A stretch of DNA of 64,000 nucleotides from Xanthomonas sp. Leaf148. GTDB lineage: Bacteria; Pseudomonadota; Gammaproteobacteria; Xanthomonadales; Xanthomonadaceae. The stretch lies in contig NZ_LMOP01000013.1 of NCBI RefSeq assembly GCF_001423585.1, forward strand, positions 211,982 to 275,981. The letters run 5' to 3'. Position 1 is the first letter of the stretch. The number at the start of each line of letters is the position of its first letter. Of this stretch, positions 19,593-28,279 are shown in pieces. The position numbers and the translations under genes were made by a program. The notes beneath the pieces were generated by a model. It searched no databases. It worked only from the letters and a program-made list of their open reading frames with translations, and was not told where the DNA came from.

Positions 19593-20233
19593 CTCATCCA
19601 GTTTTGATTGTTGGCGCCGGCGGATGGGGTCGCGAGGTCCTGGCGCAGATGCAGGGCGATCCGGCGTGCGGAACGCAGTGGCATCCGGTGGGCTTTCTGG
19701 ACACGCGCCCCCAGATGCTGGACGGTCTTAGCTGCGAGCTCGCCATTGTCGGCAGCCCGCTAGCGTACCAGCCACAGGACGAAGAACGATTCGTCTGCGC
19801 GATCGGCGATCCGCATTCGCGCCAGCGCTACGCGCAGCCATTGCTGGCGCAAGGCGCGCAATTCATTCCGATCATTACCGGCGCCTTCCTGAGCCCCCGC
19901 GTTCACATCGGCCAGGGCTGCTTCCTGAGCCATCGCGTACAGCTCAGCCCCGACGTGTGGCTGGGCGACTTCGCCAACGTGCATGCCAATACCATGCTCG
20001 GGCACGACGTCCATGTCGGTGATTACGCGCAGATCGGGGCGATGACCTTCGTCGGCGGCGGCGCGCGAATCGGTAAGCACGCCATCGTGCACCCACATGC
20101 CACCATCCTGCCCGGCATCCATATCGGCGACAGCGCCGTCGTCGGCGCCGGTGCGGTCGTGGTGAAGGACGTGCCGGCAGGCGCCAGCGTATTCGGCAAC
20201 CCTGCCCGAGTCATTTACCACAAGGATTCCTGA
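19589..20233 (+). CDS. NeuD/PglD-type sugar O/N-acyltransferase
   Basis: A 214-residue hexapeptide-repeat enzyme. Residues ~5-18 form the Rossmann-like [14 protein letters not shown] strand-loop of the PglD/NeuD family, and residues ~90-205 are a left-handed beta helix ending in [10 protein letters not shown]. Such enzymes acylate a nucleotide-activated amino sugar. With the upstream ACP and aminotransferase it is the best candidate for moving the acyl chain to the 4-amino group (VioB-like role). Confidence 0.82.
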   Translation: MTHPVLIVGAGGWGREVLAQMQGDPACGTQWHPVGFLDTRPQMLDGLSCELAIVGSPLAYQPQDEERFVCAIGDPHSRQRYAQPLLAQGAQFIPIITGAFLSPRVHIGQGCFLSHRVQLSPDVWLGDFANVHANTMLGHDVHVGDYAQIGAMTFVGGGARIGKHAIVHPHATILPGIHIGDSAVVGAGAVVVKDVPAGASVFGNPARVIYHKDS

Positions 20234-20245
20234 GGAAGCCCGCCG

Positions 20246-21391
20246 ATGCGATCGCGAATGCACCCCAGCTACTACCTGTCGACGGAGATCTTCGAGCGTG
20301 AACAGCGCAAGATCTTCCGCAAGGTCTGGCTCTTTGCCGGCCTTAAGATGCTGCTGCCTGATAACAACTGTTTCATCACACGCAAGCTCGCCGGCATTCC
20401 GGTGTTGATCCAGAACTTCCATGGCCGGCTTCGCGCGTTCGAGAACGTCTGCCTGCACCGCAGCGCGCTGCTGCAGACCACTGCGGTGGGAAAGCGCCCG
20501 CTGGTCTGCCCTTACCATGCATGGAAGTACGACGCCGACGGCCGGGTCGAGAACATCCCCGAATGCGATGCCCTCTATGGCTTCGGCAATGAGGAACGTC
20601 ATGGTCTGAAGCTGCGCGAGTTCGCTTTGCGCGAGGTGGGCAATCTGCTGTTCGTCAACCTCGACGACACGCCAATCCCACTAGAGGCGCAGTTCACGCC
20701 GGAATTTCTGCGCTCGCTAGAAAGCAGTTCCAGCATCTACGACAGCGAGGTCATGGTGACCACCTGGCAAGGCCGATATAACTGGAAGCTGGCCTACGAA
20801 AACCTGCGCGACGCAAACCATCCGCGATTCGTTCACCCAAAGAGCCTGGCGCGCACGGTCAAGTTCATTCCGCGCATCGATCGTGCGCTGCTGGAGGACT
20901 CTTCGCAGCCGCTGGCCGACACCAGCCAAGCCGGCCTCCGCCGCGAGATGGCGCGGTTCAGTAGTGGCGGCGCTGACGCCCCGCTCCCCGAGCTCAAGCA
21001 CGTCGGCTGGCACGACAAGGTGCAGCGTTGGGGCGATCAAGACGTCTACTACAACTGGCTGGCGTTCCCGAACATGCACATTGCCAGCGCCAACGGCGGC
21101 CGCTCATTCACGCTGGAGAACCATACCCCGGTGGCGCCGGACCGCACCGACCTGGAGATCTACTGGTTCACGGCGCGCAAGACTCAGCCCTATGCGGGCT
21201 CGCACCAGGTGCTGCTGGCGCAAATGCACGGCAGCAAATTGGTAGTTGGCGAAGACGTGGAAATCTTGGAGCAGGTGCAAGCTGCACTGCACGCCGACGC
21301 GCCAGTGCCATACCAGGGCGCCTACGAGTCGACCAACCGGCTGGTCGAACGCTGGTACGCAACGTTAATGGAGAGCGATCATGGCATCTAG
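20246..21391 (+). CDS. Rieske non-heme iron oxygenase, alpha-subunit type
   Basis: A 381-residue ring-hydroxylating-type oxygenase. The N-terminal Rieske domain has C69-x-H71 and C88-x2-H91 for the [2Fe-2S] cluster. The C-terminal catalytic domain has the iron ligands D189, H192 and H197 in NLRDANHPRFVHP. No reductase or ferredoxin gene is adjacent, so electrons must come from elsewhere. In this context it probably hydroxylates or otherwise oxidises the acyl chain or sugar of the flagellin glycan; that is inference. The last 11 bases overlap the next gene. Confidence 0.85.
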   Translation: MRSRMHPSYYLSTEIFEREQRKIFRKVWLFAGLKMLLPDNNCFITRKLAGIPVLIQNFHGRLRAFENVCLHRSALLQTTAVGKRPLVCPYHAWKYDADGRVENIPECDALYGFGNEERHGLKLREFALREVGNLLFVNLDDTPIPLEAQFTPEFLRSLESSSSIYDSEVMVTTWQGRYNWKLAYENLRDANHPRFVHPKSLARTVKFIPRIDRALLEDSSQPLADTSQAGLRREMARFSSGGADAPLPELKHVGWHDKVQRWGDQDVYYNWLAFPNMHIASANGGRSFTLENHTPVAPDRTDLEIYWFTARKTQPYAGSHQVLLAQMHGSKLVVGEDVEILEQVQAALHADAPVPYQGAYESTNRLVERWYATLMESDHGI

Positions 21392-22004
21392 GTGGATCGT
21401 GGGCGCCGGCCCGTTCCTGGACGTGGTGGTTGACACCTGGCAGCAGGCGCTGCCGGACGAGTCGTTACAGCGGCTGGAGATCCCCATGCGCGAGGACCAT
21501 ACGTTCGACATCGAACCTCTTCAGCGCATCGATGGCGACAACCGTGGTGCGTTCGTGGCGTTCGATGAGCGCTTCGGCAACTTCAGACGCATGGAGCTGA
21601 TGCGCGCGGCGATGGAACGCGGGCTGCGGCTGGAGCCGTTCGTGCACCCGACCGCACTGGTTGCGCGCAACGCATCGATTGCTGCCAACGCCTTCATCGG
21701 CCCCTATGCGGTCATCGGACACGGCTGCCAGATCGGCTACAACAGCGTGGTCCTTGCAGGCGTGCAGATAGGACACGGGACTCGTATCAAACCCTCGTGC
21801 TGGATAGAAGGAGGGGTACAGGTATGCGCGCATGTAGAGGTGGAAAGCCATTGCACCATCCGCGCCGGCACGGTGCTCCAGCGCGGCATCAAAGTCGGCC
21901 GCGGCTGCGAACTGGGGTGGCCGCAAGCCTATGCCCACGATATCCCGGCCCGGACCGTGTTCGACCCGCGCTACGACGCACCGATCCATGTGTATGGCCA
22001 GTAA
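21381..22004 (+). CDS. Hexapeptide-repeat acyltransferase-like protein
   Basis: A 207-residue protein whose second half (about 85-205) is a left-handed beta helix of hexapeptide repeats (AFIGPYAVIGHGCQIGYNSVVLAGVQIGHG...). The first 80 residues lack the usual Rossmann strand of PglD and are not recognised. A second acyltransferase in the island could modify another position of the sugar. It begins inside the Rieske gene, so the two are translationally linked. Confidence 0.72.
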   Translation: MASRWIVGAGPFLDVVVDTWQQALPDESLQRLEIPMREDHTFDIEPLQRIDGDNRGAFVAFDERFGNFRRMELMRAAMERGLRLEPFVHPTALVARNASIAANAFIGPYAVIGHGCQIGYNSVVLAGVQIGHGTRIKPSCWIEGGVQVCAHVEVESHCTIRAGTVLQRGIKVGRGCELGWPQAYAHDIPARTVFDPRYDAPIHVYGQ

Positions 22005-22022
22005 TCCATTGGAGGCGGCAAG

Positions 22023-22682
22023 ATGAAAGACTACGCGCTGAAAAGCGGCGAGCGATACCACACCCTCGACCCGAACCTTGTCGGCGGAGACCACTTGTGG
22101 CGATACCGTTACGCGGCTTCTCGCCTCGCCGGTGGCGACCGACAGCTATTCGGCGCAGACATCTTCTGCGGCTCCGGCTATGGCGCCGCGCTGGTGGCGC
22201 GCCAAACACAGGCATCAATCCTCGCGATCGACGGATCGGAAGAAAGCATCGCTCTCGCCGGGAGCAAGATCCACGCGCCGAACATCATCTGGGCGGCCAA
22301 GTTGTTCCCCTTCGATCTTCCCGATGGATGTTTCGATTTCGTCATGAGTATGGAGTCGATGGAACACGTGAAGAATCACGAAGCATTTTTCTGGGTGTTG
22401 ACGAAATCATTGAAGCGCGGCGGGCAGCTTTTCATTTCCTGTCCTAACGAAAACGTCATGCCCTACACGGGCTACAAGTGGCACTACCGCCACTTCGTTC
22501 CTGCGGAGGTGCGTGCGCTCGCTCGCGAGAATGGGCTGGAGGAAGTCGCTGCATTCTCGACCGTATGTTGCGGATTCAAGGATGGCAAGACCGCAGTGTT
22601 CTATCCGCACCAGATGGGTAATGACCAGCCGCGGGATGTCGAAGTCGGCGACACCATGTTCTTCGAATTCCGGAAGCACTGA
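22023..22682 (+). CDS. Class I SAM-dependent methyltransferase
   Basis: A 219-residue Rossmann methyltransferase. The SAM-binding motif I reads DIFCGSGYG (46-54), followed by an acidic LAIDGSEE strand and MSMESMEHV (post-I/motif II). In P. syringae flagellin glycan synthesis a methyltransferase (VioM) O-methylates the modified viosamine, so a sugar O-methyltransferase role is reasonable here. GGAGGC precedes the ATG. Confidence 0.82.
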   Translation: MKDYALKSGERYHTLDPNLVGGDHLWRYRYAASRLAGGDRQLFGADIFCGSGYGAALVARQTQASILAIDGSEESIALAGSKIHAPNIIWAAKLFPFDLPDGCFDFVMSMESMEHVKNHEAFFWVLTKSLKRGGQLFISCPNENVMPYTGYKWHYRHFVPAEVRALARENGLEEVAAFSTVCCGFKDGKTAVFYPHQMGNDQPRDVEVGDTMFFEFRKH

Positions 22683-22683
22683 C

Positions 22684-23634
22684 ATGCGCATCTACGCCGC
22701 CGGCTGGGCTCTGCAGAGCCCAGCGCTCAACTTCTTCAAACGATTTCTGCGACTGAATGCGATGCAGCTATCCGGCATCATCTACCCGCGCCAGATACCG
22801 GACGACCTCGACGGCATTAAGGTGCTGGACTTTGATGCCGCCCGCAGCGTGGTGCGCATGGACGACATTGTCCTTGAGTGCCACCGCCCCGGTCTGGCGG
22901 ATGTGCGGCTGGGTGCCGATCTGCGGGACTTCTTCGCCACGCTGGGAATCCGAACGCAGGGGGTTGCCGAGTTCATCAGAGACCTAGTGGACCAGGACCA
23001 TGGGGACCGGTTGCGCTTCCCCCTCGCCGGCGTCACGTCGTCGGACCTGCGCAGGCTGCGCGATTGTCCCGTACCGCATCTCATCGGCAACGGCTTCGCC
23101 GATCTGCGCTCGCACCAAGTCGCCATCCAGTTGGACGCGATCGCCAGGAGCTGCGATTGGGACCAGATGCTTGCCTTCGACGACGACCGGACGCCGGACG
23201 ACGAGCTGCGCTTCTTGCTCTGCGATCTGTACGCGTATGGTGCGCTCAAGCGCGTACATGTGCTGGACACGCCATTGCCCTTTCTGGAGGCGCTGCTGAG
23301 TTGGCGAATCCAGGAGCCCGACGCCGAATTGGACGTGGAGTTGTCGACCGCTGCTGCCGAGGCGCTGGGGCCACAGCTGGAATTCTACCGGCGCAGCCTG
23401 GGCTGCCTGCCTGTCGCCGAGGCGATGACCGACGCCGTTTATCTGTCCGGTTCCGCCGACGCGATCGCTTCTCTTCACCCCGAGCGCGCCGTCGTCCCTT
23501 CGGTGTTTTTCATGCGACGTTCGATCCTGGACCTGGGCACCCTTCGCCACGCGCTTGATTCGCGCCCGCACCGGCTCTTGCTACGTCAGCCAGACACCGA
23601 TCCGGGCAACCTGATCGCAGCGCTGCTGAACTGA
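22684..23634 (+). CDS. Unrecognised protein of the flagellin-glycan island
   Basis: A 316-residue protein starting at ATG 22684, one base after the methyltransferase stop. I do not recognise a family. It begins MRIYAAGWALQSPALNFFKRF and is mixed alpha/beta and acidic, without signal peptide, membrane segment or known catalytic motif. The tight packing makes it part of the operon, so a step in glycan assembly or transfer is likely. No frameshift or truncation is visible. Confidence 0.7.
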   Translation: MRIYAAGWALQSPALNFFKRFLRLNAMQLSGIIYPRQIPDDLDGIKVLDFDAARSVVRMDDIVLECHRPGLADVRLGADLRDFFATLGIRTQGVAEFIRDLVDQDHGDRLRFPLAGVTSSDLRRLRDCPVPHLIGNGFADLRSHQVAIQLDAIARSCDWDQMLAFDDDRTPDDELRFLLCDLYAYGALKRVHVLDTPLPFLEALLSWRIQEPDAELDVELSTAAAEALGPQLEFYRRSLGCLPVAEAMTDAVYLSGSADAIASLHPERAVVPSVFFMRRSILDLGTLRHALDSRPHRLLLRQPDTDPGNLIAALLN

Positions 23635-23776
23635 AAGGAAAGCGCCTGGACCCAGATGCCCTGTGGGCCGCCACCTATTGCCGAACGCCGGCCGCGTTGG
23701 ACTCCCTGTTTTCGAATCTCCCCGACGAAATGTTACGAGTCCTAGTTATCCAATCCTCGAACACGGTCCGCCCGGC

Positions 23777-26700
23777 ATGACTTCCACCATTCTAGTCAGC
23801 ATCGTCATGCCGACCTACAAACCTGCGTATTTCACGCAGGCGCTGGACAGCTTGCTGGCGCAGACCTACGCAGCGTTGGAGCTGGTGATCTGCGACGACA
23901 ACGGAGATGGCGCGATTGCGGCGTTGCTGGAACTCAGGCTAGCGGATGCCACATTCCCGATCCGCTATCACCGCAATCCGTCGCGGCTAGGCGAGCTGGG
24001 CAGCACCGTTAAAGGCATAGGGCTAGCACAGGGCGAGTACGTCAAGTTCCTGCATGACGACGATGTGCTTGAGCCGGACTGCATTGAGCAGTTGGTGGCA
24101 GCGATCGAGCGCAATCCGGGCACGGCAATGGCATCGTCGCGTCGGTTGCGCATCGACGACGACGGCGCGCCGTTGCCGGACATCCTGGCCACCTGCTTTC
24201 CGTTTGCCGACGATGCGTTGATCGATGGGCAGGAGCTGGTGTCGTTCCTGGCGGACCACACCATCAACTTCATCGGCGAGCCGAGTTGCGTGCTGTGTCG
24301 GCGCGCCGATCTGCTGGCTATGGGCGCTGACTTGATGTCGTTGAACGGTAAGCCGATCCATTGGGTCGGCGATCTGGCGATCTACGTCAAGCTGCTGCGC
24401 CACGGCAACCTGGCGCTGCTGTCCAGGCCGCTCACTCACTTTCGGGTGTCCAATGCGCAGTTCAGCCAGGCCGGTCGTAATCAGCCCGGCATCGGCGACC
24501 AAGGCCACGAGGATCTGCGCCAGGGTATCCGCCAGCTGGGTTGGCGGCGCGAGACCGGCGACAACCGGCAGGTGCGGGTTGCGCCGCTCAGCCCGCACAA
24601 GGCGCGGGTATTCAAGTCGGTAGACCTGGTCAATGCGCTGATGCAAAGCGCCGGCATGGCCGAGCGGGTGTCGCCGGGCACCTGGCTGGGCGTGCGACAC
24701 CCCAGCGATGTGCAGCGCGCGTTGATCGATGCCCGCCTGCAGGCGCATGCCGGCGGGCCACGCATTGCGGTGATGCTGATCGACCGTGATGGCGATGCCG
24801 CCGCAGTAGCCACAACCCAGGCCAGTATCGATGCGTTGGCTTGCTATCGAAATCAGCAGACCTGGGTGGTCAGCAGCGCACCGCAGCAGATGGCCGAGCA
24901 CGGCGAGCATGGGGTATTGATTGGCGAGGCGGGTCTGGTGGCCTCACTCAACCAGGCCATTGCAAGGCAACAGGATGTCGATTGGGTGGTGCTGGTGGAT
25001 GCCGGCAGTGTCTTTACGACCAGCGGCCTGACGATGCTGGCGCTGGGCATGATCGGGCTGCCCGAGCAGTGCCAGGCGGTCTATGCGGACGAAGTGGTCG
25101 CGCTGGACACCGCGCAGCTTGGGCTGGCGTTGCGGCCGGCGCTGTATCTGGATGCGCTGTTGAGTGCGCCGTCCACGCTGTCGCGGCACTGGCTGTTCCG
25201 CCGCAGCAGTCTGGTGGCCGACGGCGGTTTTCCGGCAGACCTTGGGCATGCTTTCGAACTCGGCTATCAGCTTGGCCTGGTCGAGCGTTACGGCCTGGCC
25301 TGCGTGCAGCACATCGCCGAGCCCTTGTTGGTGGCCGCGGCCCAGACCCGGCACACCGATGCGGACGAGCAACATGCCATTGCCCGCCATCTGGCCGCGC
25401 GCGGGTATGCGGACGCGCGCGTGCACAGTGCCGGCCCTGGTCGGCATGCGGTGGATTACCAACATGCCCAGCAGCCGCTGGTCAGCATCCTGGTGCTGGT
25501 CGATGGCCGTTTGCCGCAGGTGCAGCGCTGCCTGGAAAGCATCCTGGCCAACACAACCTACCCGCATTACGAAGTGCTGCTGCTGGATCGCGATAGCAAC
25601 GCTCCGGACCTGCGCGATTGGCTGGCCGGCATCGAAGCGCTGGGCATGCAGCAGATCCGCGTGCTGCGCTTTGCCGCCGAGACTACGCGTGAAGCGGTCT
25701 GCAACGCGGCCGCCGAGCATGCACGTGGGGACGTGCTGCTGTGGCTGTCGGCCGGCGCTGCGGTGATGAAGGCCGATTGGCTGGAGCAACTGCTCAACCA
25801 CGCACTCCGTCCGGAAGTGGGTGCGGTGGCCGGCAAGCTGTTGCGCGGCGACGGCACCGTGCATCACGCCGGCCTGCTGCTGGGCCTGGGGGCACCGGTG
25901 GCGCGCGCGTTTGAAGGCAGTGCCTTCGACGAATCCGGCTATCTGCAGCGCCTGCAGCTGGATCAGAACTACACCGCCTTGAGCGGCGAGTGCCTGATGC
26001 TGCCGCGCCAGCTGTTTATCGATGCAGGCGGCTTTGCGCTGGAGCCGGCACTGGCGCAGTGGAGCGATGTCGACCTGTGCCTGCGCCTGCACCAGGCCGG
26101 GTACTTGAATGTGTTTGCCGCGCGCGCGCAGCTGTTGATCGACCCACCCGAGCAGACGCCTGCCACTGCGCTGGACGAAGAGGCGATGTATGCACGTTGG
26201 TTGCCGGTGATGGCCAACGACCCGGCCTACAACCCGGGGTTTTCGCTGGACCCGGGCGCGGGCTTTGCGCTGGCCGACCCGCGCGCCAGCTGGCGGCCAT
26301 TGCAGTCGTGGCGACCGCTACCGAGCGTGATCGCACTGCCGGCCGATATCGAAGGCTGCGGACACTACCGGGTGATCCAGCCGCTGCGCGCCCTGCGCGA
26401 GGCCGGGCTGGCCGAGGGCGTGTTGTTCAACGGCTATCTGGAGATCAGTGAGCTGGCACGTCAGGATCCCGACGTGGTGATCCTGCAACGCCAGGTGGGC
26501 GAAGCGCGGCTGGAGGCGATGCGGCGTATGAAGGCCTTGTCGCGCGCGTTCAAGGTCTACGAGCTGGACGATTACCTGCCCAACCTGCCGCTGAAAAATA
26601 CCCATCGCGCGCAGATGCCCAAGGACATTCTCAAGACCGTGCGGCGCGGGCTGGGCCTGGTGGACCGCTTTGTGGTGTCCACGCCTGCGTTGGCCGAAGC

Positions 26701-27304
26701 GTTTGCCGGGCTGCACAGCGATATCCGCGTGGCCGAAAACCGCCTGCCGCCGCATTGGTGGGACGCCTTGCCAGAGCGCGGCATCCGCCACGGCGGCAAG
26801 CCGCGGATCGGTTGGGCCGGCGGCGCCAGCCATACCGGCGACCTGGAACTGATCGCCGACGTGGTGCGCGAACTGGCCGACGAGGTCGAATGGGTGTTCA
26901 TGGGGATGTACCCGTTCGCGCTGCGCCAGCACGTGCACCAGTTCCAGCCCGGCGTGCCGATCGATCACTACCCGGCCGCGCTGGCCGCGCTGGATCTGGA
27001 TCTGGCGCTGGCACCGGTGGAGCAAAACCTGTTCAACGAGTGCAAAAGCAATCTGCGACTCTTGGAATATGGCGCTTGCGGTTATCCGGTGATCGCCAGC
27101 GACGTGCGTTGCTACCAGGGCAACCTGCCGGTGACGCTGGTGAAAAACCGCTACCGCGACTGGATCGGGGCGATCCGCGAGCATCTGTCCGACCCGGCCG
27201 CTTCAGCAGCGAAAGGCGCAGCGTTGCGCGAGGCAGTGCGCCGCGACTGGATGTTGAGCGGCAGCCATCTGGACACCTGGCAAGCCGCCTGGTTGCCGGA
27301 CTAG
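23777..27304 (+). CDS. Large multidomain flagellin glycosyltransferase
   Basis: A 1175-residue protein with several glycosyltransferase modules. A GT2 domain starts at residue ~6 (VSIVMPTYKPAYF) with an acidic DDD motif near 94-96. Residues ~325-480 form a second, weaker GT-A-like unit. Another GT2 domain begins near 568 (PLVSILVLVDGRLP). From ~850 comes a GT-B-like C-terminal domain (GCGHYRVIQPL, ECKSNLRLLEYGACGYPVIAS). It resembles the large FgtA/Fgt1-type enzymes that put several sugars on flagellin Ser/Thr. Start is uncertain: ATG 23777 gives a clean GT2 N-terminus, while a GTG at 23663 is in frame upstream. Confidence 0.85.
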   Translation: MTSTILVSIVMPTYKPAYFTQALDSLLAQTYAALELVICDDNGDGAIAALLELRLADATFPIRYHRNPSRLGELGSTVKGIGLAQGEYVKFLHDDDVLEPDCIEQLVAAIERNPGTAMASSRRLRIDDDGAPLPDILATCFPFADDALIDGQELVSFLADHTINFIGEPSCVLCRRADLLAMGADLMSLNGKPIHWVGDLAIYVKLLRHGNLALLSRPLTHFRVSNAQFSQAGRNQPGIGDQGHEDLRQGIRQLGWRRETGDNRQVRVAPLSPHKARVFKSVDLVNALMQSAGMAERVSPGTWLGVRHPSDVQRALIDARLQAHAGGPRIAVMLIDRDGDAAAVATTQASIDALACYRNQQTWVVSSAPQQMAEHGEHGVLIGEAGLVASLNQAIARQQDVDWVVLVDAGSVFTTSGLTMLALGMIGLPEQCQAVYADEVVALDTAQLGLALRPALYLDALLSAPSTLSRHWLFRRSSLVADGGFPADLGHAFELGYQLGLVERYGLACVQHIAEPLLVAAAQTRHTDADEQHAIARHLAARGYADARVHSAGPGRHAVDYQHAQQPLVSILVLVDGRLPQVQRCLESILANTTYPHYEVLLLDRDSNAPDLRDWLAGIEALGMQQIRVLRFAAETTREAVCNAAAEHARGDVLLWLSAGAAVMKADWLEQLLNHALRPEVGAVAGKLLRGDGTVHHAGLLLGLGAPVARAFEGSAFDESGYLQRLQLDQNYTALSGECLMLPRQLFIDAGGFALEPALAQWSDVDLCLRLHQAGYLNVFAARAQLLIDPPEQTPATALDEEAMYARWLPVMANDPAYNPGFSLDPGAGFALADPRASWRPLQSWRPLPSVIALPADIEGCGHYRVIQPLRALREAGLAEGVLFNGYLEISELARQDPDVVILQRQVGEARLEAMRRMKALSRAFKVYELDDYLPNLPLKNTHRAQMPKDILKTVRRGLGLVDRFVVSTPALAEAFAGLHSDIRVAENRLPPHWWDALPERGIRHGGKPRIGWAGGASHTGDLELIADVVRELADEVEWVFMGMYPFALRQHVHQFQPGVPIDHYPAALAALDLDLALAPVEQNLFNECKSNLRLLEYGACGYPVIASDVRCYQGNLPVTLVKNRYRDWIGAIREHLSDPAASAAKGAALREAVRRDWMLSGSHLDTWQAAWLPD

Positions 27305-27376
27305 CGCGGGGACGCTGCTTCAGCGTTCTCCCGCTTGCGGTGAAACGGATGCGTGGCTGTGTGAATTGACGGTGGT

Positions 27377-27545
27377 GCCCTCATCCGGCGCTGCGCGCCA
27401 CCTTCTCCCGCTAGCGGGAGAAGGGAAAGCCTGGCTGCGCGCGACTGGTCGGTTGCACGCAACTGGTCGGTTGCACTGCAACTGGTCGCCCACCGGCTCC
27501 CTTCCCTCGCTTGCGGGGGAAGGTGCCCGAAGGGCGGATGGGGGC
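27377..27545 (+). repeat. 169-bp direct repeat, copy 1
   Basis: This copy and the one at 27608-27776 are both exactly 169 bp and differ at only a few positions. Each holds a perfect or near-perfect palindrome (CTTCTCCCGC/GCGGGAGAAG), short GGTTGCA...TGCAACTGG units, and a second CCTTCCC/GGGGAAGG stem. It lies in the gap after the glycosyltransferase. Reading frames across it on both strands look like repeat artefacts. Confidence 0.9.
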
Positions 27546-27607
27546 ATGCGTCCACACTCCGGCGCCGCGCGTTGCTCTGCCTGCAGCCGCGTGGCAATTA
27601 CCGTCGC

Positions 27608-27776
27608 GCCCTCATCCGGCGCTGCGCGCCACCTTCTCCCGCCAGCGGGAGAAGGGAAAGTCTGGCTGCACGCAACTGGTTGGCTGCGCGCAACTGATCG
27701 GTTGCACTGCAACTGGTCGCCCACCGGCTCCCTTCCCTCGCTTGCGGGGGAAGGTGCCCGAAGGGCGGATGGGGGC
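27608..27776 (+). repeat. 169-bp direct repeat, copy 2
   Basis: Second copy of the element at 27377-27545, separated by 62 bp. The palindrome centre differs (CA instead of TA), as do a few positions in the middle. Together the copies fill most of the 590-bp interval between the glycosyltransferase and fliE and could form strong RNA hairpins that end glycan-island transcription. Confidence 0.9.
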
Positions 27777-27845
27777 GATCTCGCTGCAACGTTCCCGCCG
27801 ACAGGCGCGACAGGAATGCCCCGTGCCGGAATCCCGGCGCGATTT

Positions 27846-27861
27846 CGGCACGCCGCTTGCA
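27846..27861 (+). promoter_or_regulatory. Sigma-54 promoter of the fliE operon
   Basis: cGGCACG-ccgc-TTGCA has GG 27847-27848 and GC 27859-27860. Predicted start near 27872 leaves a ~23-base leader before the fliE ATG. It should drive fliEFGHIJK. Confidence 0.88.
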
Positions 27862-27894
27862 TTGGTGTGGATGCCTCCCTGGCTGACCGCACCC

Positions 27895-28266
27895 ATGAGC
27901 GACTCCGTTACCTCGATTCTTTCGCAGATCCGCAGCTACCAGACTCAGATGGGCCAAGGCCCGATGGGTGCGGTGGGCGATGCGGCGCGCGGCAATCAGA
28001 TCCAGGGATTGGCTGGCGCACAGGGAACGCCGGCAACCCAGGCGCCCAGCTTCAGCGAGACCTTGCGCGGCGCCATCGGCGGCGTCAACGAGGCCCAGCA
28101 GAAGTCAGGTGCGCTGGCCAAAGCATTCGAAATGGGCGACCCCAGTGCCGATCTGGCACGGGTCATGGTCGCCTCCCAGCAATCCCAGGTGGCCTTCCGC
28201 GCCACTGTCGAAGTCCGCAACCGTCTCGTCCAGGCTTATCAGGACGTCATGAACATGCCGCTGTAA
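27895..28266 (+). CDS. fliE: FliE, MS-ring/rod junction protein
   Basis: FliE links the MS ring to the rod and is the first rod component exported. The product is 123 residues from ATG 27895; the sigma-54 promoter start just upstream rules out longer in-frame starts. The C-terminus SSQVAFRATVEVRNRLVQAYQDVMNMPL-like helix is the FliE signature (VEVRNRLVQAYQDVMNMPL). First gene of the fliEFGHIJK operon. Confidence 0.96.
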   Translation: MSDSVTSILSQIRSYQTQMGQGPMGAVGDAARGNQIQGLAGAQGTPATQAPSFSETLRGAIGGVNEAQQKSGALAKAFEMGDPSADLARVMVASQQSQVAFRATVEVRNRLVQAYQDVMNMPL

Positions 28267-28279
28267 AGGTCGAACACCC

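Noticed and set aside
27320..27957. Several open frames on both strands across the 169-bp repeats
   Set aside because: They repeat the same peptide twice because the DNA is duplicated, and none has a ribosome site or recognisable domain.
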